Shown piece by piece: positions 1 through 7,511 of a DNA stretch of 16,896 nt. Source of the stretch: Lachnoclostridium sp. UBA1241. GTDB lineage: Bacteria; Bacillota; Clostridia; Lachnospirales; Lachnospiraceae. Within the stretch, counting starts at the first letter, position 1, and every line of letters begins with the position of its first letter. The stretch covers positions 1-16,896 of the forward strand of contig DBWJ01000050.1 of assembly GCA_002308955.1 (NCBI GenBank), given 5' to 3'. The notes below the pieces were generated by a model. The model searched no databases. It was not told the origin of the DNA and worked only from the letters and a program-made list of their open reading frames with translations. The position numbers and the translations under genes were made by a program.

Positions 1-497
1 CCGTTGCCGGCAACTCTTCTTGCGGCATCCAAATCGATTCCGTTGAACCGCTCCATAATCTCGGTATGGTACGGAATCTCGAAATCCGGAACAACCGGCT
101 CGCCGAATCTCTGAATCTCAACGTTCTCGGAATCGTCCTTTCCGATCGGAACGCTTGCGTCGATGATATTCGGAATTATCATCATGCGCTTTTTCACTTC
201 GGCGGAATATTCTTCTTCCTGCTTTTCAAGCTCGGCAAGCCGTGCGGAGAATTCGTTAACCTTCTTCTTCATCTCCTCGGCTTCTTCCTTCTGGCCCTTC
301 GCCATCAGTCCGCCGATCAGTTTGCTGATACGGTTTCTCTCCGCGCGGAGGTTATCGGCCTCCTGCTTGGCGGCGCGGTTCTTCTTGTCGAAGTCGATTA
401 CTTCATCTACAAGAGGAAGCTTCGCGTCCTGAAACTTCTTCTTAATATTCTCTTTCACCAGGTCCGGGTTCTCCCGAACCAACTTCAAATCTAACAT
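1..497 (-). CDS. serS: Seryl-tRNA synthetase, N-terminal part (runs off the left edge)
   Basis: Cytoplasmic class II aminoacyl-tRNA synthetase that charges tRNA-Ser with serine. About 165 residues are visible. The protein opens MLDLKLVRENPDLVKENI, the typical SerRS start, followed by a highly charged Lys/Glu/Arg helical stretch at about residues 35-105. That stretch corresponds to the long antiparallel coiled-coil arm that grips the tRNA-Ser variable arm. The segment MMIIPNIIDASVPIG (about 106-120) is the usual join between the arm and the catalytic domain. The catalytic motifs 1-3 lie outside the window. The start ATG at 497 is preceded by AAGGAAG at about 508-514. The gene is divergent from the unknown gene at 675 and has its own promoter. 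The leader is too short (about 50 nt) for a T-box riboswitch. Identification is confident. Confidence 0.95.
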   Translation of the reverse strand, partial: MLDLKLVRENPDLVKENIKKKFQDAKLPLVDEVIDFDKKNRAAKQEADNLRAERNRISKLIGGLMAKGQKEEAEEMKKKVNEFSARLAELEKQEEEYSAEVKKRMMIIPNIIDASVPIGKDDSENVEIQRFGEPVVPDFEIPYHTEIMERFNGIDLDAARRVAGN

Positions 498-550
498 CTT
501 ACATTTACTTCCTTTACAAAAATCCCTTTTGGAAATACTTTTCTAATCGT

Positions 551-579
551 ATTCTACAACAATGGTACGAAAAATGCAA
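551..579 (-). promoter_or_regulatory. Putative sigma-A promoter of serS
   Basis: Read on the minus strand: TTGCAT (574-579), a 17-base spacer, then TAGAAT (551-556). It lies about 55 bases upstream of the serS start codon, predicting a 5' leader of about 50 nt. Assigned by match to consensus only. Confidence 0.6.
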
Positions 580-608
580 CAAAAAGCATTGATATTCCTT
601 AATTCCGA

Positions 609-637
609 TTGAAAAATGACGCATAATGCGATATAAT
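609..637 (+). promoter_or_regulatory. Putative sigma-A promoter of the gene at 675
   Basis: TTGAAA (609-614), a 17-base spacer and a perfect TATAAT (632-637). The expected transcription start near 644 gives a leader of about 30 nt before the ATG at 675. The serS promoter lies just to the left on the other strand, so the two are divergent without overlapping. Confidence 0.7.
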
Positions 638-674
638 ATGCCCCAGATTTAAGTTTTCGGGGTATTTGTGTGGC

Positions 675-1529
675 ATGTTGTTATTCATAATCATAATTTT
701 AATCATTATTTACAATGCCAATAACACTACCGCCAATCAACGTAGACGGTCAACACGGAATTCCAATTACTATGCGCCGAACATGTCACAGAGACAGCGT
801 CAGGAGATGTTCCGCAGACAGCAGGAACAGATGCTCCAGCGTCTCACCGGTTCGGGCAATCCGTATCAGAATCCGTATAACCCTTATCTTCGAAACAATA
901 CTTCACAAAGGAACACGAATCCTTACACCACTTCCGGGCGGATGACCAACTACGGCTCTCCTACGATACCGAACACTCCCGGATACCAGCAGACTACGGT
1001 GAATTCCTTCGGGCTTCCGAGCGCGGAACGGAAACGTAAGAAGATTGTTAAGAAGTTCAGCGACCGTTACGGACTGAATTTGTCGGACAGTGATATTGCG
1101 CAGATGGTCAAGGCATCGTACATGAGCACCGCATGGAGCCGTGAGATTTGCTACATGAACCAGAAATACGAAACCGTATACTCCTGGTTCGCAACAAGCA
1201 ATCCCTGGCTGAAAGCTTATATGTTTGCTTTTCCGCTCCAGCAGATATCGAGCGACTTTGCGATGCAGGAACAGATTGTTTACACGGCATTTGATCAAAT
1301 CTTCTCGGATATCCTTTCCAAGCCGAACATAACGGTTCCGGAAGCCATCTGGGAAATCAACAGTAAGTATTACACCCAATTCGATGAATCTACCTTCATG
1401 ATTGCCTACCGCTTCATGGAGCAGAAAGGAAAGCGTTATCCGCTGAATCTCGGCGACGTAATCAGCGGCACAAGCGACATTGACGAGCTCCTTTCCAAAT
1501 ACGAGCATACACAGATGCCGTCCCATTAA
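675..1529 (+). CDS. Hypothetical protein with hydrophobic N-terminus and Asn/Gln/Arg-rich linker
   Basis: I do not recognise this 284-residue protein. It opens with a very short hydrophobic run (LLFIIIILIIIY, residues 2-13), enough for a marginal membrane anchor. Residues of about 14-110 are low-complexity: an Arg/Gln stretch (RQRQEMFRRQQEQ) and NPY-type units (NPYQNPYNPYLRN, then another NPY) rich in Asn, Thr, Tyr and Pro, probably disordered. From about 115 (ERKRKKIVKKF) to the end the composition is normal and mixed, looks globular and mainly helical, and is rich in aromatic residues. Arginines soon after the hydrophobic run suggest that the bulk faces the cytoplasm. The ATG at 675 is preferred over an in-frame TTG at 666. 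Neither has a strong ribosome site; GGGG at 659-662 is 12 nt from the ATG. A good promoter lies upstream. The gene is monocistronic and convergent with the hisA-like gene. No function is assigned. Confidence 0.75.
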   Translation: MLLFIIIILIIIYNANNTTANQRRRSTRNSNYYAPNMSQRQRQEMFRRQQEQMLQRLTGSGNPYQNPYNPYLRNNTSQRNTNPYTTSGRMTNYGSPTIPNTPGYQQTTVNSFGLPSAERKRKKIVKKFSDRYGLNLSDSDIAQMVKASYMSTAWSREICYMNQKYETVYSWFATSNPWLKAYMFAFPLQQISSDFAMQEQIVYTAFDQIFSDILSKPNITVPEAIWEINSKYYTQFDESTFMIAYRFMEQKGKRYPLNLGDVISGTSDIDELLSKYEHTQMPSH

Positions 1530-1536
1530 ACCACGA

Positions 1537-1563
1537 AGGGCGTGACCGAAACGGCCACGCCCT
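1537..1563. terminator. Hairpin between convergent genes (terminator-like)
   Basis: AGGGCGTGACC (1537-1547) and GGCCACGCCCT (1553-1563) form an 11-bp arm pair around GAAAC. There is one A-C mismatch on the plus strand, which becomes a G-U pair on the minus strand. It sits between the convergent ends at 1529 and 1607, as a shared terminator would, but neither side has a true T-tract (ATTATTAT on the plus side). Its role is therefore inferred. Confidence 0.5.
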
Positions 1564-1606
1564 ATTATTATGCCTTCATCAGGATTTATGCTTTCGCCGG
1601 CGCCTC

Positions 1607-2374
1607 TTACACCTTCAGCAGTGCCTCATAAGGAATCTCCCCGCCGAACAGCGACAGCGCGCTTCCTACCGTATAACAAAGCCTTCGGTCAGAAATCTCT
1701 TCTATCAGGCGGACATCCGACAGCGTATGAATGCCTCCGGCGTAAGTGATGGTATTCTCCTTCCGGTATCCGGAAAGGATTCTTAAGAGTCCCCTCGCAG
1801 GTCCCTTCTTCTTTCCTTCGACGTCTACTCCGTGAATCAGAAACTCATCGCAGTAATCCGTCAGTTGATTCAGAATCGTCTTATTAAGCTTCGTCTTCGT
1901 CACATACTGCCAGCGGTTTGAGACAATCGTATAGTTTCCGTTCACCATCTTACAGCTGAGATCGATCACAAGATGCTCTCTTCCGACTGCGTTCTTCATC
2001 TTAAGGAGCCGGTCCATCGAAAGCTCTCCGTCCGGGAACAGGTAAGATGTGACGATTACATGGGACGCGCCCGCGTTAAGGAATTCCTTCGCATTTGCCG
2101 GAGTAATGCCTCCGCCGATCTGCAGGCCGCCCGGGTAAACCGCAAGGGCCGAAAGCGCCTCCTGCTTCGTTGCTTCGTAATACGGGCTGTCCTTGCCGTT
2201 CAGAAGGATGATGTGGCCGCCGCGAAGCCCGTCTTTTTTATAAAGCTTCGCGTAGTCCGCCGCGCCGTATTCGGACACGAAATTCTCCTCTGCGGAGTCG
2301 CCCGCGTCCCGAAGGGAACCGCCGACGATCTGCTTCACGCGGCCGTTATGAATATCGATACAGGGTCGAAACAT
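1607..2374 (-). CDS. hisA: HisA-type ProFAR isomerase, eukaryotic (HIS6-like) subtype
   Basis: Predicted phosphoribosylformimino-5-aminoimidazole carboxamide ribotide isomerase, an (βα)8-barrel enzyme of histidine biosynthesis. At 255 residues it matches the family. The opening MFRPCIDIHNGRVKQIVGGS, NFVSEYGAADYAKLY (31-45), LQIGGGI (84-90), VIVTSYLF (106-113), VIDLSCK (136-142), EFLIHGVDVEG (177-187) and TYAGGI (210-215) follow yeast His6 far more closely than ordinary bacterial HisA, as I recall those sequences. Asp7 and Asp138 occupy the acid/base positions of the two half-barrels. The start at 2374 is chosen because GAGG (2381-2384) lies 6 bases upstream. An in-frame GTG at 2386 overlaps the rlmH stop and would place that site inside the gene. 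It is the last gene of the nnr-corC-rlmH cluster, and no other his gene is present. The eukaryotic subtype is confident from sequence memory; actual substrate use is inferred. Confidence 0.85.
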   Translation of the reverse strand: MFRPCIDIHNGRVKQIVGGSLRDAGDSAEENFVSEYGAADYAKLYKKDGLRGGHIILLNGKDSPYYEATKQEALSALAVYPGGLQIGGGITPANAKEFLNAGASHVIVTSYLFPDGELSMDRLLKMKNAVGREHLVIDLSCKMVNGNYTIVSNRWQYVTKTKLNKTILNQLTDYCDEFLIHGVDVEGKKKGPARGLLRILSGYRKENTITYAGGIHTLSDVRLIEEISDRRLCYTVGSALSLFGGEIPYEALLKV

Positions 2375-2382
2375 AGAAAACC

Positions 2383-2862
2383 TCACTTATGGTATGGTTC
2401 GTTGTTGGCGATGCGAAACGCCCGGTAGATCTGCTCGCATAGAATCAGCCGCATCAGCTGATGCGGAAATGTCATGTCCGAGAAACTGAGCTTAAGGTCC
2501 GCCTTCTTAACGACTTCCGGGGCTAGTCCGAGGGATCCGCCGATGATGAACTGGATGTGGCTGAAGCCGTTCGTCTTAATCTGCTCTATCTTCGCGGCAA
2601 ATGCGACGGAATCCATCTTCTTTCCGTCGATGCATAACGCAATTTTATAAGCCTCGTCCGAAAGATGCTTCATAAGCCTCGCGCCTTCGGTTGCAAGGAT
2701 CTGCTTCTCTTCCGCCTCCGAGGCTCCGTCCGGCGTCTTTTCGTCCTGCACTTCAACGATTTCCGTCGTCGAATAGCGGGACAGCCGCTTTACGTATTCG
2801 GCGATTCCGTCACGGAAATAGCCTTCTTTAATCTTCCCGACGCATAGAATACTTATCTTCAT
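2383..2862 (-). CDS. rlmH: 23S rRNA pseudouridine-1915 N3-methyltransferase RlmH
   Basis: SPOUT-class, SAM-dependent methyltransferase acting on helix 69 of 23S rRNA in assembled 70S ribosomes. At 159 residues it has the standard length. It carries the family start MKISILCVGKIKEGYF, the SAM-binding knot loop FIIGGSLGL (105-113), and the C-terminal signature HQLMRLILCEQIYRAF ending NEPYHK. The start ATG at 2862 overlaps the upstream stop codon (ATGA), indicating translational coupling to the CBS-domain gene. The downstream hisA-like gene begins 8 bases after the rlmH stop, so all three are probably on one transcript. Identification is near certain. Confidence 0.97.
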   Translation of the reverse strand: MKISILCVGKIKEGYFRDGIAEYVKRLSRYSTTEIVEVQDEKTPDGASEAEEKQILATEGARLMKHLSDEAYKIALCIDGKKMDSVAFAAKIEQIKTNGFSHIQFIIGGSLGLAPEVVKKADLKLSFSDMTFPHQLMRLILCEQIYRAFRIANNEPYHK

Positions 2863-3713
2863 TCGCTCTTCGGTTCCTTCTTAAGGGGCGTGATCTTCAC
2901 CTGGTAAACCATCTTGTGGCGGCACGAAAGGATGTCAAACACATAGCCGCCGTAAGGGATTACCGCCTTCTCGCCGTCTGCAGGGATATGGTCGAGCAGG
3001 GATACGAGAAGGCCGTTCAGGGTTTCGAAATTGGCCATGTCAGCGGCCGCGATTTCGAGGGCCGGAAGTTTCTCAGCCAACTCTTCAAGAGGCATGCTGC
3101 CCTTTACGAACAGCGCATCTCCCTTTTTCTTCGCGGTGACCTCTTCTTTGTCATACTCGTCCTGGATGTCGCCGACGATTTCCTCGAGAATGTCCTCCAT
3201 GCAGACGATTCCGGAAGTCTGGCCATACTCGTCGATGACGACGGCCATATGAATCTTCTTTCGCTGCATGTCATTGAACAGGCTGTCAATCGGGAGTGTC
3301 TCCGGCACGCAGAACGGCTTACGCGCAAGCTCGGAAAGCGGCGTGCTGCGGTCGCCCTCCATGTACGCTAACATGACGTCCTTCAGATAAAGGATGCCGA
3401 TGATGTTGTCATTGGTAGTGTCATACAGAGGATATCTGGTAAAATTGCAATGCAGCATGTGATGCAGCGCCTTCTCCATAGAGGTGTCCTTCGAGATGGC
3501 GTCCATTTTACTGCGGTGCGTCATGATGTCCTTGACCTGCGTGTCCGAAAAATCGATGATGTTCGAAATCATCTCGACCTCGCCCTCCTCGAGCGCGCCC
3601 TGGTCCTTGTAATCATTAACGATCGAGAGGATTTCCTCGTCGGTTTCCTCTTCGCTTTTATGCTTGTGTAACAGGTCTTTAAGCCGTGCCAAAAGACTGC
3701 GGTTTTCTTCCAT
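2859..3713 (-). CDS. CBS/CorC-domain protein (hemolysin C / CorC family), no membrane domain
   Basis: A 284-residue soluble protein of the HlyC/CorC family, linked in other bacteria to Mg/Co efflux and adenosine-nucleotide sensing. Visible order: a charged N-terminal helix region (1-50); DFSDTQVKDIMTHRSKM (54-70) leading into CBS domain 1 (about 65-117); CBS domain 2 (about 128-180) with VVIDEYGQTSGIVCMEDILEE; and a C-terminal CorC_HlyC domain (about 198-276). There is no DUF21/CNNM transmembrane domain, so it resembles short CorC or YbeX forms. In proteobacteria ybeX sits near ybeY rather than rlmH. The start ATG at 3713 has TAAGGAG 6-7 bases upstream. It follows nnr by 62 bases and its stop overlaps rlmH by four bases. 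The biochemical role cannot be stated from sequence. Confidence 0.88.
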   Translation of the reverse strand: MEENRSLLARLKDLLHKHKSEEETDEEILSIVNDYKDQGALEEGEVEMISNIIDFSDTQVKDIMTHRSKMDAISKDTSMEKALHHMLHCNFTRYPLYDTTNDNIIGILYLKDVMLAYMEGDRSTPLSELARKPFCVPETLPIDSLFNDMQRKKIHMAVVIDEYGQTSGIVCMEDILEEIVGDIQDEYDKEEVTAKKKGDALFVKGSMPLEELAEKLPALEIAAADMANFETLNGLLVSLLDHIPADGEKAVIPYGGYVFDILSCRHKMVYQVKITPLKKEPKSE

Positions 3714-3775
3714 TCCTATCTCCTTACTATATTACGCTCGCTGTTTCCGAAGCCTTTCGTCGGTTCCGCCGGCCG

Positions 3776-5314
3776 TTATTTCCTAAGCACACCCGCAACG
3801 GCGTTCGCGATGTCGCCGGCCATTGTGCCATAACTGCCGAGCTCTTCCTTACAGGCATCGCCGGCAAGACCGTGCACGTAAACCGCCGCGCTTGCCGCCT
3901 GCGCCATTGTCATTTCGGTTGCGGCAAATGCTCCGCATACTCCCGCGAGCACGTCTCCGCTTCCCGCGGTCGCCATGGTCTCGTTACCGCTCTGGTTCAG
4001 GTAGAAGCCTTCCCGGCTGATCACCATCGAGCAGGCATCCTTCCATACCCATACAAACTCGCAGTACCGCCGGATCATCTTCGCGAACACAAGCGGATCT
4101 TCCTTCAGCTCCGAAACCGGAACATTCATAAGCCTGCTCATCTCGCCGGGATGCGGCGTCACGATTGTATCGTCCGGAAGCCAGTCATTAAGAAGATTCA
4201 GCCGGTGCTCCGGATCAAGGCTCATCCGGTCAAGTCTGGTTGCAAGTATGTTAAGCGCGTCCGCGTCAAGCACGAGCCGCTTTCCGTATTGAATCGCAAG
4301 GTCCAAAAGCCGCTCCGCATCGCTGTCGGTACCGAGCCCCGGCCCGATCACGATAACGTTATCAAATCCCGCATAAGGATTATCGGTGGCAAATGCCTTT
4401 TCTCTGCTGAGAGAAACCGCCTCCGGACACGCTCCGTGAAGCACCGAAAGGCTCTGCTCCGTTCCGATCACGCGCACCAACCCTGCGCCGCTCCGGTACA
4501 TTGCCCGCGCGCAGAAGCACGCAGCCCCGGGCATATCGTCGCATCCCGCCACAAGCGAAATCTTTCCGAAATCGCCCTTATTGCCATCCGGTCTGCGCTC
4601 CGGAAGCCCCAGTTCCTTCCTATCGGCAAATGTGACATATTCCGCCCGCTCACTGCTTTCGGGAAGCCCGATCTCGGCAATCTTAAGACATCCGGTGTAA
4701 GCTCTCCCAGGGTACAGAAGAAGCCCTGTCTTCGCATAGGAGAATGTAACGGTCACATCTGCCTTAACCGCGCCGCCGAGGACTTTGCCGCAGGTTGCGT
4801 CAATTCCCGAAGGGATGTCGATTGCAACGATGAACGGACGCTTTTCGCTGTCCGATGTGCGAAGCCCGTTAATCTGCTGAAATACGCTTACCGTATCACT
4901 GTTCACTGTTCGGTTTAACCCGATTCCGAACACGCCGTCCACAATCGCGTCGTAGCTTTCGAAATCCGGGAGGTCGCCGTCCGTCTCATATATCCGGTAG
5001 GAATACGCAAACGCGTCCAGAATATCCCACTGCTGAAGCAGTTCGCTGCATTCCGTCTTTTCGTAGAATGTTAAAAAGTCGCATGCGATGCCACGCCCGA
5101 GAAGCAGTCTTCCGACCGCCACCGCATCGCCGCCGTTCTTGCCGCTACCGACCAGTAAAAGCACCCTGTGGCAGTTCTTAACCTCCTCTGTCACAGCGAG
5201 CGCCGCATGCTCCATCAGAAGAAGCGACGGAATTCCCTGCTTCTCGATTGCACTGCCTTCGAGCTTCTTCATCTGCTCCGCGGTTACAACTCTTCTTCCG
5301 AAACCTCTCTGCAT
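3776..5314 (-). CDS. nnr: Bifunctional NAD(P)H-hydrate epimerase / ADP-dependent dehydratase
   Basis: Repairs damaged NAD(P)H hydrates: the N-terminal domain interconverts R and S epimers, and the C-terminal domain dehydrates the S form using ADP. At 512 residues it is the usual fused length. Epimerase (about 10-220): VGSGKNGGDAVAVGR (55-69), VDGVFGIGL (125-133) and AIDIPSGID (164-172). Dehydratase, ribokinase-like (about 240-510): NKGDFGK (245-251), IGPGLG (323-328), LDADALN (349-355), TPHPGE (386-391) and the catalytic loop AGSGDVLAG (450-458) with Asp453. The start ATG at 5314 has AGGAGG 8 bases upstream. It is the first gene of the leftward cluster. A long open frame on the opposite strand (3686-4918) is a shadow. 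Confident. Confidence 0.95.
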   Translation of the reverse strand: MQRGFGRRVVTAEQMKKLEGSAIEKQGIPSLLLMEHAALAVTEEVKNCHRVLLLVGSGKNGGDAVAVGRLLLGRGIACDFLTFYEKTECSELLQQWDILDAFAYSYRIYETDGDLPDFESYDAIVDGVFGIGLNRTVNSDTVSVFQQINGLRTSDSEKRPFIVAIDIPSGIDATCGKVLGGAVKADVTVTFSYAKTGLLLYPGRAYTGCLKIAEIGLPESSERAEYVTFADRKELGLPERRPDGNKGDFGKISLVAGCDDMPGAACFCARAMYRSGAGLVRVIGTEQSLSVLHGACPEAVSLSREKAFATDNPYAGFDNVIVIGPGLGTDSDAERLLDLAIQYGKRLVLDADALNILATRLDRMSLDPEHRLNLLNDWLPDDTIVTPHPGEMSRLMNVPVSELKEDPLVFAKMIRRYCEFVWVWKDACSMVISREGFYLNQSGNETMATAGSGDVLAGVCGAFAATEMTMAQAASAAVYVHGLAGDACKEELGSYGTMAGDIANAVAGVLRK

Positions 5315-5379
5315 GGCCCGCTCCTCCTTCTGTCTGCATCACGTGTGACATTTGTCATGGTCAAAACTTACCAGTTATG

Positions 5380-5408
5380 ATTATAGTACAAGGGGAGACA
5401 CTGCGCAA
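5380..5408 (-). promoter_or_regulatory. Putative promoter of the nnr-corC-rlmH-hisA cluster
   Basis: Read on the minus strand: TTGCGC (5403-5408; only TTG matches well), a 17-base spacer, and a perfect TATAAT (5380-5385). It lies about 65 bases upstream of the nnr start. It is back to back with the ABC-F promoter, whose -35 begins at 5421. Confidence 0.55.
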
Positions 5409-5412
5409 GACC

Positions 5413-5449
5413 TTTAGCGGTTGCATTTTCCGCTTAAATCCGCTAAAAT
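5413..5449 (+). promoter_or_regulatory. ABC-F gene promoter embedded in CCGCTwAA repeats
   Basis: TTGCAT (5421-5426), a 17-base spacer and TAAAAT (5444-5449) form the promoter. Overlying it are two tandem 10-mers, CCGCTTAAAT (5430-5439) and CCGCTAAAAT (5440-5449), the second containing the -10. An inverted copy, TTTAGCGG (5413-5420), abuts the -35. Together they give an 8-bp perfect inverted repeat (5413-5420 with 5440-5447). The arrangement suits a repressor operator, but no regulator is identified. A small GGCG-CTTG-CGCC hairpin follows at 5456-5467 in the leader. Confidence 0.6.
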
Positions 5450-5493
5450 AGGTGAGGCGCTTGCGCCAAATGTAATGGTAAGGAATCGGAATT

Positions 5494-7416
5494 ATGCTTT
5501 TATCCGTGAACAATATAAGAAAAGCCTTCGGCGAAGAAGTCGTTCTTGACGGCGTTTCGTTTCAGATGAATGAGCATGACAAGACGGCTCTCATCGGACG
5601 AAACGGCGCCGGTAAAACGACGCTTATCCGGATTATCCTCGGGGAACTCCGTGCGGACGAAGGCGATGTGATCCTTCCGAAGGACGTGACCGTCGGTTAC
5701 CTTTCGCAGCATCAGGATATGGAGGGCGACCGCGGCATTTACGATACGGTCATCGATGTTAAAAGAGATTTGCTCGAAGTGGAATCCCGTCTTCGTGAGG
5801 TCGAGGAAGAAATGAAACACCTCGCCGGAGATGCGCTTACGGAAGCCTATAAGGAATACGAACGGCTCAATCACCGTTTTGAACAGGAAAACGGGTACGC
5901 GCTTCGGTCCGAGGTGACCGGAATCATAAAAGGTCTCGGATTTTCCGAAGAAGAATTCGATAAGCCTGTTTCACAGCTTTCGGGAGGCCAGAAAACCCGT
6001 GTCGCTCTTGCGAGAATTCTTCTCTCCTCCCCGAAGCTTTTGATTCTCGATGAGCCGACGAACCACCTTGATATGGCAAGCATTGCGTGGCTTGAAGGGT
6101 ACCTCGCGCAATACAAGGGCGCGGTTCTCGTGGTCTCCCACGACCGGTACTTCTTAAACCGGATTGTGAACCGGGTGGTGGAAATCGAACACAACCGCTC
6201 CATGACTTATCTTGGAAATTATGATGAGTTCTATGAGAAAAAGGCGCAGGTTCGTGAGGCGGAGCGCCGCCGTTACGTGAACCAGCAGCGCGAGATCAAG
6301 CATCAGGAAGAAGTGATTGCCAAGCTTCGTTCCTTTAACCGCGAGAAATCCATCAAGCGTGCCGAAAGCCGCGAGAAAATGCTCGAGAAGATAGAGCGGG
6401 TTGAGAAGCCGCTTGCCGAAGAACAGGGCATGCGAATCCGCCTTGTCCCGCGTATCGAAAGCGGCAAAGACGTCCTGACGGTTACCGGGCTTACCAAATC
6501 CTTCCCGGGCAAGCCGCTCTTTCATGATATCAGTTTCCTGATCAAAAAAGGTGAGCGCGTTGCTCTCCTTGGGGAAAATGGCACCGGCAAGACGACGATG
6601 CTCAAGATTATCCGCGGTCTTCTGCCTGCCGATGCGGGAACCATCCGGGAAGGCGCCAAGGTTTCAATAGGTTATTACGATCAGGAACAGCAGAACTTCA
6701 ATGAATCGAATACCGTATTCGGAGAAATCAGTGATGACCATCCGAACATGAATAACACGGAAATCCGGAACACGCTTGCGCTGTTCCTCTTCACCGGCGA
6801 AGATGTCTTTAAACCAATCTCCGCTCTTTCCGGCGGCGAGCGCGGAAGGCTTTCCTTAGTGAAGCTAATGCTTTCGGAAGCTAACTTCCTGCTTCTCGAC
6901 GAGCCTACAAACCATCTGGACATCACGAGTAAGGAAATCCTTGAGGAAGCGCTTCGCAGTTACGAAGGAACCGTCTTCTATGTTTCTCATGACCGTTACT
7001 TCGTCGACAAGACGGCGACCCGCATTCTCGACCTGACGCATGAGACCATAATTTCCTACGAGGGAAACTACACGGATTACCTTGCGCAGAAAGAACGGAA
7101 GGAAGCCGCAGCCGGCTTTACCGTTCCGAGCTCCGGTGCCGCGGAATCCCAGGCGGAAACCGCATCCAAGCAGAACTGGAAAGACCAGAAGGCAAAGGAC
7201 GCCGAAGAACGAAAGCTTCGTAACCGAATCGCAAAGCTTGAGGATCAGATCGCTTCCTGTGAGCAGAAAATAGGGGAAATCGACGAAGCGATGCTCGCTC
7301 CCGAGAACTGCACGAATTCCTTCGAGCTGAACCGTCTGTCGGAGGAGAAGGAAAAGGTTGAAGAAACGCTTCTGGCTGCCATGACAGAGTGGGAAGAACT
7401 GCAGAGCAATCAATAA
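5494..7416 (+). CDS. ABC-F family ATPase (YdiF-like, ribosome-associated type)
   Basis: A soluble protein with two ATP-binding cassettes and no membrane segment. Members of this class act on the ribosome, as translation factors or target-protection resistance proteins. NBD1: GRNGAGKTT (35-43), LSGGQ (162-166), LLILDEPTNHLD (182-193) and switch His216. The charged inter-domain linker (about 240-320) is the region that reaches toward the ribosomal peptidyl-transferase centre in the class. NBD2: GENGTGKTT (360-368), LSGGE (445-449) and LLLDEPTNHLD (466-476). Residues of about 565-640 are a Lys/Glu-rich C-terminal coiled coil. The total of 640 residues fits Bacillus YdiF. The start ATG at 5494 has AAGGA 9 bases upstream. 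It is monocistronic, between its own promoter and a bidirectional terminator. Assignment to the ABC-F class is certain; the subgroup and any antibiotic link are not shown. Confidence 0.93.
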   Translation: MLLSVNNIRKAFGEEVVLDGVSFQMNEHDKTALIGRNGAGKTTLIRIILGELRADEGDVILPKDVTVGYLSQHQDMEGDRGIYDTVIDVKRDLLEVESRLREVEEEMKHLAGDALTEAYKEYERLNHRFEQENGYALRSEVTGIIKGLGFSEEEFDKPVSQLSGGQKTRVALARILLSSPKLLILDEPTNHLDMASIAWLEGYLAQYKGAVLVVSHDRYFLNRIVNRVVEIEHNRSMTYLGNYDEFYEKKAQVREAERRRYVNQQREIKHQEEVIAKLRSFNREKSIKRAESREKMLEKIERVEKPLAEEQGMRIRLVPRIESGKDVLTVTGLTKSFPGKPLFHDISFLIKKGERVALLGENGTGKTTMLKIIRGLLPADAGTIREGAKVSIGYYDQEQQNFNESNTVFGEISDDHPNMNNTEIRNTLALFLFTGEDVFKPISALSGGERGRLSLVKLMLSEANFLLLDEPTNHLDITSKEILEEALRSYEGTVFYVSHDRYFVDKTATRILDLTHETIISYEGNYTDYLAQKERKEAAAGFTVPSSGAAESQAETASKQNWKDQKAKDAEERKLRNRIAKLEDQIASCEQKIGEIDEAMLAPENCTNSFELNRLSEEKEKVEETLLAAMTEWEELQSNQ

Positions 7417-7459
7417 TTCAAATCCAATGCAACAGAATATACCCAAAGCAGAGTATAAT

Positions 7460-7493
7460 AAAACCAGCGGGAATCGTTCCCCGCTGGTTTTTT
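7460..7493. terminator. Bidirectional intrinsic terminator
   Basis: ACCAGCGGG (7463-7471) pairs with CCCGCTGGT (7480-7488). A T-run (7488-7493) serves the ABC-F gene on the plus strand. The A-rich left flank (AATAAAA) gives T residues on the minus strand and can serve the convergent gntR gene ending at 7512. Confidence 0.9.
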
Positions 7494-7511
7494 AGTCTCT
7501 AAAGATAATTC

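Noticed and set aside
498..550. Possible T-box riboswitch ahead of serS
   Set aside because: The leader is only about 50 nt, with no specifier stem and no T-box/antiterminator sequence.
3686..4918. Long plus-strand open frame (410 codons) opposite nnr
   Set aside because: It is antisense to a fully recognisable enzyme, is rich in Arg, His and Cys, has no family motifs and no ribosome site. It is a shadow of codon bias.
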